Assembly: GCF_029227915.1 (NCBI RefSeq)
Contig: NC_079879.1
Coordinates: 14,324,001-14,388,000 of the forward strand
Length of the DNA stretch: 64,000 nucleotides
Reading direction: 5' to 3'
Source: Hydractinia symbiolongicarpus
Taxonomy: Eukaryota > Cnidaria > Hydrozoa > Anthoathecata > Hydractiniidae
Positions 42,926-53,999 of the stretch are shown here, in pieces. Made by a program: the position numbers and the translations under genes. The stretch's first letter is position 1, and every line of letters begins with the position of its first letter. The notes beneath the pieces are model-generated. The model was not told where the DNA came from. It saw only the letters and a program-made list of their open reading frames with translations, and searched no databases.

Positions 42926-43851
42926 GTAAAGACCTTGTTGTTGCTGACCTTAAGTTAGCAGTTAATTGCACTGGGAGGTCGATTGATCCCTATCATCCAA
43001 ATGTGAAAGATGTGTTAATACACCTTACTGAATTATTCAAAGGTGGGTCTGGATATAGTGTTTTATGTACAACTAGAAGTGCTATTGCTTCAGTTGTTTC
43101 AATCAGTGGTTACAGTTCTCTTTCAGAGCATCCATTGATAAGTCGTTTTATAAAAGGAGTTTTTAATATAAGACCAAGTACCCCCAAATACTCTTTAATA
43201 TGGGATACAAATGTTCTTTTGACTTATTTAAAGTCTCTTAGTCCTAACAAAGATTTATCCTTTAAGGATATTAACATCAAGCTGGCTTGTCTCCTTACTA
43301 TTTTAGCAGGTCAAAGAGTTCACAGTGTCCATAATATATCTGTTCCGTATATAGATTTGACAGACGATGTGATGCTATGTCACTTACCTGGCTTGCTTAA
43401 AACAACACGGCCTAAAAAGACTGATAGGACCTTGATGTACAGGGCATTCCCTTCTGACCCAGATTTATGCCCACTCCAATGTACCAAAGCCTACCTGTCA
43501 AAAAGAGAACAATTGATATCTAAGGAAATTGCTCCGCTTTTTGTAACTTTTGGGAAACCTCATCATGCTGCCTCTAAGGATACACTATCAAGATGGATAA
43601 AATCAGCTATGACCTCAGCCGGTATTGATACCAGTGTTTTTTCCCCAGGCAGCTGTCGTTCAGCCTCTGGGAGTAAAGCAAAAATTACCGGGGTACCTCT
43701 AGATGTCATTATAAAGTATGGCACTTGGAGTAGGGATTCTACCTTTTATCGTTATTATTGTAGAGATGTTATTGGTAGTGTGACAAGTCTTCATGATCTT
43801 GGTGCCTCGCTCTTGGACTCAGTTATGGAAGCGACAAGTCATGAATCTTAG
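42919..43851 (+). CDS. Tyrosine recombinase of DIRS type (310 residues)
   Basis: ATG 42919 overlaps the end of ORF1. The N-terminal SAM-like core-binding part is followed by the catalytic domain: AGQRVHSVHNI (first Arg, about residue 133), SCRSASGSKAKITGV (second Arg, about residue 248), GTWSRDSTF (box III Trp) and FYRYYCRD (Tyr nucleophile). Where most relatives I know have HSxR, this protein has GSCR, so the catalytic His appears lost. In DIRS elements the enzyme integrates the circular DNA without target-site duplication. Intact frame. Confidence 0.85.
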   Translation: MVGKDLVVADLKLAVNCTGRSIDPYHPNVKDVLIHLTELFKGGSGYSVLCTTRSAIASVVSISGYSSLSEHPLISRFIKGVFNIRPSTPKYSLIWDTNVLLTYLKSLSPNKDLSFKDINIKLACLLTILAGQRVHSVHNISVPYIDLTDDVMLCHLPGLLKTTRPKKTDRTLMYRAFPSDPDLCPLQCTKAYLSKREQLISKEIAPLFVTFGKPHHAASKDTLSRWIKSAMTSAGIDTSVFSPGSCRSASGSKAKITGVPLDVIIKYGTWSRDSTFYRYYCRDVIGSVTSLHDLGASLLDSVMEATSHES

Positions 43852-43894
43852 TTTGCGTTCTTTTTAACATTTACATACTGATTGTCTCTTTAAT

Positions 43895-44165
43895 AATAGC
43901 CGTATTCCGTCTGTCTGTCTCTGCGCGGATCCCCCGCTGAGTTAAAAAATCATGCTACGGAAACACGAATATCAAATGCGATATATTTTTATCCACTTTG
44001 TTGCGAACCCGTGGATTTTTCCACGGGCTAACGGCTAGTCTCTTTAATAATAGCCGTATTTTGTCGGTCTGTCTGCGAGAAAAACGTCGTATTACGGAAG
44101 CACGAAATACGTGATATAAAGGACGGGCGACCCCGTGGATTTTTCCACGGGTTAACGGCTAGTAA
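43895..44165 (-). repeat. Two reverse units of the hairpin repeat family
   Basis: Reads tctttaataatagccgtatt ... gtctgtctgtctctgcgcgg ... ttttatccactttgttgcga ... cccgtggatttttccacggg, twice. Same family as 2407-4450, inserted between the recombinase stop and the ICR. Confidence 0.8.
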
Positions 44166-44276
44166 CATTATATTGTTAAAAGAAGTTTGCTCAGTTATTC
44201 AAATTTTCTTTATCTTATCCTTCTCACCCTTTGTTTTGTTTTCACCACACTCGCTGGCCGCGTTTATGCTTTGAAG

Positions 44277-44394
44277 TCTCATACTCTGCTTGCGCAGAAG
44301 ATTGGGAAATAAAATTGAAGGATTAATCGAGTACTTACGTATGATGATTGATCCAGATTTTATTTTCCAAATCTTCTGCGTAAGCATGAGGGTG
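44277..44394 (+). repeat. Internal complementary region (ICR) of DIRS-like element
   Basis: 44277-44308 is the reverse complement of the left terminus (41408-41440); 44309-44394 is the reverse complement of the right terminus (44500-44584). The two meet without a gap, so the ICR reads across a joined-ends circle. Confidence 0.8.
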
Positions 44395-44472
44395 CCCTGC
44401 CCTCCCTGCCCTATGCCTTTTTGGCTTTAGCAGGTACACTCGGCCAGCGAGTCACGTTCTGTCTTCAAAGTA

Positions 44473-44584
44473 GGATTTTGGGTTATCGAGCTTCGCTCTC
44501 ACCCTCATGCTTACGCAGAAGATTTGGAAAATAAAATCTGGATCAATCATCATACGTAAGTACTCGATTAATCCTTCAATTTCA
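44473..44584 (-). repeat. Right inverted terminal repeat and right end of DIRS-like element
   Basis: 44473-44500 is an exact reverse complement of 41437-41464; 44501-44527 is a diverged complement of 41411-41436; the rest pairs with the ICR. Confidence 0.75.
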
Positions 44585-44789
44585 GGTAAATGAACGACTG
44601 CCCTTTTCTATGTCATTTCATTTAGGATTGGATTGAAATCAATTTCTGAATGATATAACATTACTAGTGCATCACAACAGAATTGTTTTGGTAGCGCACG
44701 GGTGTTTGTTGTGTGATTGTACAAGATGTGTGTATTGTCTATTTTCCACTGTTTTCTTCAATTCTTCTTCCTTTCTCTGGCCACCTTAT

Positions 44790-45565
44790 TGAGAAATGGC
44801 GGAGCAACTTTAGAATACCATCGCAGCTTTTTAATTTGTGGCCAACGAACCAACTTAGCTTAGCCAACTACGAGCCAACATAGTCAAGGAACCAATATAG
44901 CCAACAACGAACCAACATAGCCAACGAGCAAATTCTAGATAGCTAAGCATCATTTCCAGACAGATTTTTATTGTGGTTACATTTCATTAGCTAATTATTC
45001 TTCCATTTCCACATTTTTTAGCATTCTTCCTACAAACTAGTTTTCACCCTGCAAAATTTTAAAAATGGCGGATGTAGCACAAATGTGATTCGTTAATTAA
45101 GCAAAATGTCAATCATCACTACGGCAACAAAGCTGAATCGAATCGTCGAATAAGTTTGATTTTTAACAAAGATATTGCTTTTAAATTATGTAAGGAAACA
45201 ATATTTTGTATAATGATAAATAAAATTAAAACAGAGTCTATTAGTTCTATATCAAATAATTACAAATGATAGGCATTAAATCTCATGCCCTTAAACAGGG
45301 GACGTAGACTGCGCATAAATCTTATCCTTCGATGAACTATAAAGATGTTGAATGACGAACATTTACTTTTTTAAAGTCAAACAAAGAACAGCAGCTCAAG
45401 TTTTTCTTTTGCGGTAGCTTGGGGACTACCACACGTAGATCGTTGGCTTGTTGGTGGATTTATTCTAAGTAATCTGATAAATTGGTCATTGGCTCGTTGG
45501 TTCTCATTCTTGTGTAGATCAATTTTTGCGATGGTATTCTAAAGTTTAGCCGAAATGGCATTGTG
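44790..45565. repeat. Foldback/MITE with ttagaataccatcgca ends
   Basis: actttagaataccatcgcag (44807-44826) is inverted at 45528-45545 (gcgatggtattctaaagt), with further pairing outside (gagaaatggcgg / ccgaaatggc). Inside left is a short direct repeat (aaccaacatagccaac), which also has inverted partners near 45432-45500. No ORF. Confidence 0.6.
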
Positions 45566-46420
45566 TATTGTTGGTCCGGTTTCTTTTTGCAATTGCTTTT
45601 TTTTTACTTGTTTTGTTTTTTACCCTATTTTCTTCCCCCCCCCCCCTTTTCAAGGTTACCATAATAGCTAGTACTAGCCACTTCCTATTCTATGTTATCC
45701 TCGCGCAAGCATCAAAATACCTACTTCCTTGTTTTATACTAATACTAGTCAATAAGACCCATGGAAGAATCCACTTAGGCAGGATATAACAGTGAAAAAG
45801 AACCGTTATTTAAGTTTTGATAACGTTAGCAGGGACACGTCAAAAGACAAAATATTTTTTTTAGAAATTTGTTTACTTGTTGCCTCTATTGTGTAGAGCT
45901 TAAATAGCTGATTAAAAGAAAGTATATGACCATGTGCTTTTAATAAAGAAGATATGAGGGTTTAAAAATTTTGCTGACGTCAGCAATGGCCCGTCAAAAC
46001 ACAAAAACAATTGTATACCTGTTGCCCTCTTGCATAGATCTTGAAACGCTGAACAAGAAAATGTAAAGGATCATGTACTTTTGACAAACGGTGCAGAGAT
46101 ATTAGGATTTGAAGATTTTTAATGACGTCTTCAACCCATCCATTCTAAAACGGATTTGGGGACCCAGGTTTGGGAGAATTACCCAAATTGGTCCTAGGTG
46201 GTCCTTAGTTACCCACACGGTGAAGAATCATTGACGTAACCACCTTGTTTCCAAGTTATTTGGCCTCAAAGTTTTAAGTGCACTATATTGGCTTATATAA
46301 GATATCGACGTTAAAGTACTGTTATTGACGTTGCGCTGTAACGTCAGAAATTTTAACATTTGAGACAACTTTTTCGGCTGCATCAAAAAATAAATAAGCA
46401 TATTCACTTTGCCTGTTACA
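45566..46420. other. Intergenic, no supported feature
   Basis: Contains a C-run (45637-45649) and AT-rich sequence. No gene recognised. Confidence 0.5.
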
Positions 46421-46422
46421 GA

Positions 46423-46489
<67 letters not shown>
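46423..46489 (+). repeat. (CA)n microsatellite
   Basis: Uninterrupted CA repeat of about 67 bp. A G homopolymer of about 14 lies at 46729-46742. Confidence 0.95.
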
Positions 46490-46490
<1 letters not shown>

Positions 46491-47990
46491 CTTTGTTGGA
46501 ACTAATCATTTTCATATGTATATTTTATAATAAAAAAGGAAAGAAAAAAAGAAAGCCATATTTATATTTTTGTGATGTATTTTTAACATATTTATATATC
46601 TTTTAACATAACAAACATACTAGATATATTTATTTGATACATATGCATAGGTAACTTTATAAACACTTGGTGTATATTCCTGATAGGTCGTCCTTGTCTG
46701 TGGCTTAACGCTATTATACCTGCTTGAGGGGGGGGGGGGGGGGTGTGGATGACATTGAATGTTGAAATTTGGTGACTTTTCCAACTTTGTTACAGATTCA
46801 GGCAAAAGAAGTTTGGGTACAAAAAAACCAGATAATTATATATACTACGTTTACGCTGATGCAAATTTTTCCGTTTTTGTTAGTCATGTTACTAAAATTA
46901 GATCAATAGATAGATGACTTGCTAATGCTTACAAAAGTTAAAAAAGTTTGTGTTTTTTTTTGCACTTGTGCAAGCATTTCTGTAGGCAGAAAATAGAAAC
47001 AACAGACCACAATAATCAAAGAAAACCATCCAAAAAGAAGTATTCACTCAAAATTAGTGGGTTTTTTTCAAGAAGAATAAGAAGAATATATATAGTTAAA
47101 TTTTAATTCCAGTTCCTCTGGCATCTTATGATGCTACCCCAAAAATCTTTACATTAATAACCATTTTACCCTGTGCGACTCCTGCTTTTCTTACCTACAC
47201 AAAAGTGCACGTATGCCCATTGTTCTCAAAATGAAATCAAAACAACTACAACACGCGGAAAGTGGTCTATATATAAAGGTTGTGCAGTGGAAAGAGGTCC
47301 CCTATGTTCGCAAGCAAAAATTTTTATAGCAATTTGAAAGTCTCCAGGCAACCTCGCCCCAGGGCTCTATTTTCACTTTTTATAATGGTTGTTATCCACG
47401 GTTTCTTTTTACAATGAGAGTGGAGGTGCGGAGCCCGTACAAGTTATTAAAAATTGTAAATTTAATAAAAACGCATTCGTTTTTCAGCAAGTGCAAACAG
47501 CATACATGTTGCAAGAAATTATTTAAAGAAAACATTACAAAGAGGTTTTATCTGCATAATTGTTTCTTTCCGTCTTTCATGTTTTTGGTTTAAGAATTTA
47601 AGTATTTTAGTATCTATACTCTGGGCGCTCATTTGGACTGAACTTGGAATGAAATTATTTGACCATGAAGCGCTTAATAAAAAGTTTGCAGAAAAAGCAT
47701 TTTAATACCCAGAGCTATTTGCGATAAACATCAAAAAACATTTTTTATGATATTAACAACAACAGCAACATCAAGAACAATGTACATTTTAACCACAATG
47801 CAGCACCTTCGGATTTGATAAACATTCGAAAGTTACAACGTAACGAATAAACATGGTTTTGAGTTTAATTACTTTGTTATGTTTTTATGAGATCACGCTA
47901 ACAGCATTATACTACCCTGCGTGCATTGAGGTTTGACAGTTATTGATCAATACAGCAAAAATGGCATTCTATTCTTTGTTCGCTAAACTA
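46490..47990. other. Intergenic, no supported feature
   Basis: AT-rich with a poly-G at 46729. Short open frames look random. Confidence 0.5.
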
Positions 47991-47994
47991 CTTC

Positions 47995-49850
47995 AATTGT
48001 AGAAACTTTCACGAGAGAAACTTTCGCAAGAAAAAAAATTCGCGAAATCTTTTGGATAAAATTTCGCGAATAAAGAAATTCGGAAAATTTCGTGAGATTA
48101 ACTTTCGCGAATGAAAGAAACCCGCAAATTTTTGCGAGATAAAGTTTCGCGAACAAGAAATTTTTCAGTTAGAAAAAACTTCAAAATTCTTAGCATAATC
48201 GTCACTTTCTCTAGCTATAATATAAGTTTTCAAAAACTCTTATATTTTACAGAGATGTTTCGTCATCAAAATCGTCAAATAGATCGAATGCATTGGTATG
48301 ATGTTCTTCAGGCTGCCATACTTCCTCCTCATCTTCGTAATCTCCGTTGATATCTCTCTGGCTGCGAAATGAATCAAACTGTTCCTGGCGTAGCTGACAG
48401 ACTGCGTCTAAATTTGTTGCAACAGTTGAAGGATTGTTACCCATCAACGGATCAATATCATGAAAAGGATCTATGTTTGGTAATTTTTCGGTGCCTTGCT
48501 TTAAAGCATCGTAAATGCCTGCACTTTTCCAACCATTCATGACGACTTTTTTTTCCTTCGCCTGACGTTATGTAGTTGTAGAAATCCATTATCCAACCCG
48601 CGTGTAGTGGTTTGAGGGTAGAAAGACGCAGTTTGATTTCGATTTCTTCCAATGACTTGCCAGATTCAAGCTCATCGGATATTTGTTGCGAGTACCAGTT
48701 ATGGAATTTCTTCGCAATAAATCTTTTGGCGCTCCCATTTACTGTAAGATCTAATGGCTGATAAAAACGGGTCATGTTTGCAGGAACATTGGTAACTAAT
48801 ATGTCGTTTTTCTCTAAAACTTCTTTGACTTCGGAAGTCATTTGCCCCGTGAATACGTCCATTATCACAAGTGCCTTTTGTCGTTTATCAAGACCTTTTA
48901 GCTCCAGCTCTTTTTTAACATACGGAACAATTACTTCATTCAGCAATTTAATGGACTCGGTGGTGTTGGAAAAGTGCTTCCTGTTTACATTTAAGGAAAA
49001 ATTGTAACGCGGAACTTGTAACGCGGTAAACTTTGCAATGTTTTCCCACCGTAAATTAATTGCATTGGGAGAAATTTTCCTGATAAGGTAACAGAAAAAG
49101 TGGCTGTTATAGATCTCTTATCATCAGCTCCTACAATTGTAACTGCTTTGCTGTTTTTCTTTGCAAGGGTGCTGTTTCCACATTGAACCATTTTCAATGG
49201 TGTTTGGTCGAAGTTGATTATCAAACAATCTGGAATCGTGTACTTCTCCACTTTTGATACAATTTCGTACAAGAAAAGGTACTCGATCTCTTTTCGGGCA
49301 GATTCTGGGAGATCAATTTTGGCACAAGTTTTTCGGCGACGACAAAATCCCATTCTTCGAAATAAACTCTGCGCCCAATACGAAAATTCAAGATTGATGT
49401 CTCCTATAATGTTAGGGTATTTTCTGATCAAGGCTTTAGCGGCGGCATTAGCGATAGACCAGGTGATAACAGCACCCCGATTGCTCATTCCTTCGATGTA
49501 CGTTTGGACCATATGATCAAATTTTCCTAAGAGCAAAGGTCGTCCAGTCTTTGAACTGTACTTTTCGATCATTTTAGGTGGTTCGACATTTCTTTTTTTT
49601 GCTTCTTGAATAAGCCTTTCATACTTTTTTTTAAAATCCCTTACAGTACTTTCTTTTATGTTTGGGAATTGCTTCCGAAAACGCCAGACAGCTGAAGTGT
49701 TTCCATGTTCGGAGGCATACTTCCCAATCGTATAACGGTTCTCGTCGGTCCATTTGATGTAAGTTGCATACTTTGCAGCTTTTCCATCCTGCATTGTTTC
49801 AAAATCGATATCGCCAAGTGTAGTGTTGTTCGAAGCATTTCTTAAGATTA
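47995..49850 (-). mobile_element. Pogo/Tigger-type transposon
   Basis: Transposase on the minus strand. The left end (47995-48175) is full of cgcgaaagttt/aaactttcgcg motifs, as in the copy at 22915-23968. The right terminus is not clear and may be cut by the foldback element at 49934. Confidence 0.75.
48247..49794 (-). pseudogene. Pogo-type DDE transposase, two frameshifts
   Basis: Starts at ATG 49794. An N-terminal HTH (KWTDENRYTIGKYASEHGN, VWRFRKQFPNIKESTVRDFK) and a CENPB-like second HTH (GMSNRGAVITWSIANAAAKA) precede the DDE domain: CLIINFDQTPLKMVQ (Asp), LVIMDVFTGQMT (Asp), YQPLDLTVNGSAKR (third acid). A highly acidic C-terminus ends at 48247. Break 1, near 49010-49025, is a roughly 14-bp tandem duplication (cgcgttacaa twice). 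Break 2 is in an A-run at about 48546-48555. Otherwise well preserved. Confidence 0.88.
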
Positions 49851-49933
49851 GAGTAGTATTTACTTAAGATTTGAGTAGTACTGTACTGTTAAGTACTTTT
49901 TAAGCGATAATAATCTCAAACCTCTAAATGACG

Positions 49934-50350
49934 AACCCACCACACTACGTGCGGCAATATATGTTAGTGATGAACTCAGATAGTTTATCTGGATGGTGTG
50001 TACACATATAGGTGAAAATTTATCATAGCACATCCGTATTTCATTCTCAACAGAGAAAATATTCACCTATATGTATACACACCATCCGGATAAACTATCT
50101 GAGTTCATCACTAACATATATTGCCGCACGTAGTGTGGTGGGTTCATCTGCGGCTCCCAGTTCTGGGGGCCGCGGATCGATTCCCGCTCACTGTTTGGCA
50201 GTGTGTTAGTGTTGAACAAAGTAGTTCTTCTTCAATATGACATACACGCATTATATTCGCCCGTCATGATCAGAGGTCTGATCGGGGTGAAGCATTCTCT
50301 GTTGAGAATGAAATACGGATGTGCTATGATAAATATTCACCTATATGTAT
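49934..50350. repeat. Foldback element with tRNA-like core
   Basis: Arms 49934-50016 and 50064-50146 are near-perfect inverted copies (83 bp). The 47-bp loop and adjacent arm (50008-50058) are again inverted at 50301-50350. Between lies ctgcggctcccagttctggg then cgcggatcgattcccgctca (50152-50195), with a B-box-like ggatcgattccc. Confidence 0.7.
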
Positions 50351-51160
50351 ATTGACTGGTGTAACCTAAAGGCTGACGTAAAGATCATTCCCTAGTGTCA
50401 AAATACGATCAAGATCCCATTCAGTCCAGTAACGCGCAGACGCAATAGAAGGGTAACAGATGGCCCACAAAGCATTGCACACGCATTGGCTACCCGCTGA
50501 TTCTCCAAATCTAGAATGACCTTGATGAAATGAGCCCATTACTATTTTATCTGGGTTGACAGGCCCGGGGTTGGACTAAACGTCACTAGCCATTAGAAAA
50601 GCCAAAGTAATATTTACACAAAAATTAAACAGAATGGAGCTGGCCTTAAATGAGCGAGAAAATTTCTTCAGAAACAGTAGTTCTGAACTGAGCTGAGTGG
50701 TTGAACCGAAAGTTCCAATAGCAATGCGATATGCCTAGATCGTAAAAATACAACAAAGTAGAACAGTAAAATTATATAGCTAGCTATATATATTTTTTAT
50801 ATATATTATTTTTTATCGTAAAAAAAATCTTTTCTGTAAGTTATATATATGTAAAAGTATATTGTAAGATCAAGGTAGTGTCCAAGTCTGACAAGAGATT
50901 AAATAGTAACAAAGTAAACGTGTGTAAACAAGTAACCAAGTAAACCGTTGTTCTTTTGCTTGACCTATAAGAAAAGAAGAAAAAAAATTACACAATATTT
51001 TGTAAACAAAGGGAAGAAACTTTTGCAAGAAGGAAAATTTGCGAAAATTAGGGACCATCAAACGCTCCATTTTCGATTTCACAATCCAAATTAATGCCCC
51101 ATAAAGTAAATTATGAGGATAATGCTACTAAATATATCAAGACCGTATTAAAGAGAAAAA
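50351..51160. other. Intergenic, no supported feature
   Basis: AT-rich. Near 51010-51045 there is gaagaaacttttgcaagaag, reminiscent of pogo ends; too weak to call. Confidence 0.4.
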
Positions 51161-51162
51161 AT

Positions 51163-51303
51163 AGTCATATTGAAGAACTACTTTGTTCATCACTAACATA
51201 CTACCAAGCGGCTCTCAGTTCTGGGGACCGCGGATCGAATCCCGCTCACTGCTTGGCAGTATGTTAGTGATGAACAAAGTAGTTCTTCTTTAATATGACT
51301 TAC
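51163..51303. repeat. Second foldback with tRNA-like core (~140 bp)
   Basis: Arms gtcatattgaagaactactt / aagtagttcttctttaatat (51163-51205 and 51252-51299) pair almost fully; the loop holds ggctctcagttctggggacc and gcggatcgaatcccgctcac. Same core and same right-flank sequence as 50152-50245. Confidence 0.7.
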
Positions 51304-51636
51304 ACGCATTATACATTGCATTAGGAGCGAAGCAGATTTTCACCAAGAACTTAATTATTTTGAATATGACAGACGAAAAGTCTGATGGCTGATAATGTAT
51401 TTTTACCGATAAATTCTACGGTCCTGTACCAAAATTTTAATCGGTTATGAAAAACTGTGTTTTTGAAATATCCACCATCTTTGAAAGTCTTTTTGTAAAT
51501 TGGGTCAAAAACTCGAAATTCTTAAAAATGGAATTATTTTTGCGGATCGGTCACTTTTAGATTCTAAAGTTGCAAAATCCGCCACAATTTATTCCTGCGG
51601 TAATTGCAGGACACATGCCCAGTTAATTCAGCGTGA

Positions 51637-51974
<338 letters not shown>

Positions 51975-52190
51975 GCAATATTATGCAATTTTTACATCTA
52001 TGGCAACAGGGCCACGAAGGCATGGAGAATTAGTGTCTACTGAATCAAAATGTATTCATTCAAGATGACGGAGAGAGTTGTGTGCACTACTACGAGCTTT
52101 GAAAGCAGTTTCACAAATTAAATAATCACAAATGCAAAACATGCTACACAAATATCAGGGTGCGAAATTAGCCAGACGACTTCGATTTTA

Positions 52191-52279
52191 ACTGTAAAAT
52201 ACGATCGTTTTATTATATGTATCTCTCCTGTCTCTGGGCCAGGAGAGATATATTTGATAAAACGATCGTATTTTACAGT
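52191..52279. mobile_element. 89-bp perfect-hairpin MITE
   Basis: actgtaaaatacgatcgttt ... tctctcctg is mirrored by caggagaga ... aaacgatcgtattttacagt around a 9-nt loop. Confidence 0.75.
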
Positions 52280-52731
52280 GCCCGGATCTTGTCTGTTTAC
52301 GAGCGGAAGAGAGAGGGACCTTCCATGTAGCATCAAACAAACTACATTTGGTCAGAATGTACTTCCGTCATCATGATGGCAGAGGGTGCTGGTGGGGGGT
52401 TTTCAAAGTAACGTCGACTCAACGCTTAGTTTGGCAATGTGACCATATGGATGCCTACCCTAAACGAAGATGGCAAATTTTTTTGCTCGCTCATCACATT
52501 TTCATATGCAAAAATGACACGAACCGAACATTTCATTGATGTCGGCTTTAGCAGTTAGGACAGTAGGTCGTTAACTAGCTATATTTCAGTTAATATATAG
52601 CTAGCTAGCTAGCTAACTTATTACATGCAGTGCGACTGGCAAAAATTGGAAACCTGTTAAAGTTTGGGAATAGTTAATTAAATAATTAGTATTTAATTAG
52701 TTAATAATTAGTAAATAATTAAATAATTAGT

Positions 52732-53085
52732 GGCGCCGTAGATTAGTGGTTATAGCTCTCGTACTCTGTGCGGGAGACCGAGGTTCGATTCCTCTTGACA
52801 GCGATTCAACACGGGCGAGTGAATGTTACCATAGCCCCGGGTTAACCCAAGCCATGTGAGGGAAATTGGGAAGATGGCACACTGTGTGGGCCGTTGGATG
52901 TTGCCGGGAGTTGTCTAGTAGAGCGCGGGCCCTAATTGGGTCTGCGTCGCTTAAAATGAGCATTAAATACTCTAGGACTCTCCATCTAAGCCATGGCCCC
53001 TCCTGGAAATAATAGACAGGGTATATCCCTAGATATTTGTGAGGCTAGCCATGTAAAATATGCACATCTATCTATCTCTATCAGG
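52732..53085 (+). repeat. tRNA-derived SINE, full length, copy 1
   Basis: The head ggcgccgtagattagtggtt contains an A-box (tagattagtggttatagctc) and B-box ggttcgattcc. A body of about 270 bp and a tail of tctatctatc repeats follow. RNA polymerase III transcription and LINE-dependent copying are expected for this class. Confidence 0.88.
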
Positions 53086-53569
53086 GGCGGATCTAGGATT
53101 TCTGATGTACCCCGTCATAAAATGTACTTATATTAGTGACACGCGAAGGCCCACCATGGTTGGGCCTGAGGGTCCAGAAAATTTTTAAACATTGGAGGAT
53201 CCTAGATTGTCTGAAAACAACATTCCCGCATCTAAATTATTTGGAAAATAAAAAGGCTATTTGTCATTCATACAGCATAAAACGAAAATCGTTACCGTGT
53301 CATCTTTTCAACAATGTTGTTTGGTTGCTTGTCTTTCTTGCTGAGTTTCTATTGTTATATATGAAGCCTATGAACTAAAGAAACAAGATTATCTCATATA
53401 ATTTATAGATGTTAATAGGCCGTTTCGCTCAATATCAGAGCTCATCAGCATGCCTAGGATAACAAAAAATGTCATCCAGAAGTAAAGAATTAAGATAACA
53501 AGATACAATGATGAGGAAAAAATAGAGAAAAATTTAGTTGTCATTGGCATATTTATATTTAAAAAATAC

Positions 53570-53890
53570 AGGATAACTTGACAACTGCAACTATGTTCTA
53601 CTATTTCTTGACAGTTGTCAATTAAATGATAATGAATATTGGAATGAAATGGTTTTATATAAATTAAAATGAATGTAGGATAAAATGACAACTGAGTAAC
53701 CCCATAGTCCCTGCAACTATGTTCTACTATTTCTTGACAGTTGCCAATTAAATGATAATGAATATTGGAATGAAATGGTTTGATATGAATAAAAATGAAT
53801 GCAGGATAAAATGACAACTGAGTAACCCCATAGTCCCTGCAACTATGTTCTACTATTTCTTGACAGTTGTCAATTAAATGAAAATAAACT
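53570..53890 (+). repeat. ~126-bp tandem repeat, about 2.5 units
   Basis: The phrase gcaactatgttctactattt / cttgacagttgtcaattaaa recurs at about 53586, 53716 and 53839, with near-identical sequence between. Confidence 0.8.
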
Positions 53891-53999
53891 ATGGACTAAA
53901 AAAATGGAAATGGAACACGAAATATGTTAACAATCAAAGTGATAAAGTAGTATTAATATAAGTGTTTTAATAATTTTGATAAACATATTTTCTATTAAA

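Larger units (their letters stand above)
41408..44584 (+). mobile_element. Compact DIRS-like element: ITRs, ICR, gag-like ORF and tyrosine recombinase, no RT
   Basis: Left ITR 41411-41464 is inverted relative to 44473-44527. An internal complementary region (44277-44394) is made of the complement of the left end (44277-44308 vs 41408-41440) joined directly to the complement of the right end (44309-44394 vs 44500-44584), the signature arrangement of DIRS elements. Two intact overlapping ORFs sit inside. The RT/RNase H ORF expected in DIRS elements is absent; the element is 3.2 kb rather than the usual 5-6 kb. Confidence 0.8.

Noticed and set aside
46409-46606. ORF with Thr-His repeats
   Set aside because: Translation of the (CA)n microsatellite.
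53389-53817. ORF of 142 codons with repeated peptide
   Set aside because: It is the translation of a ~126-bp tandem repeat with no conserved protein features.
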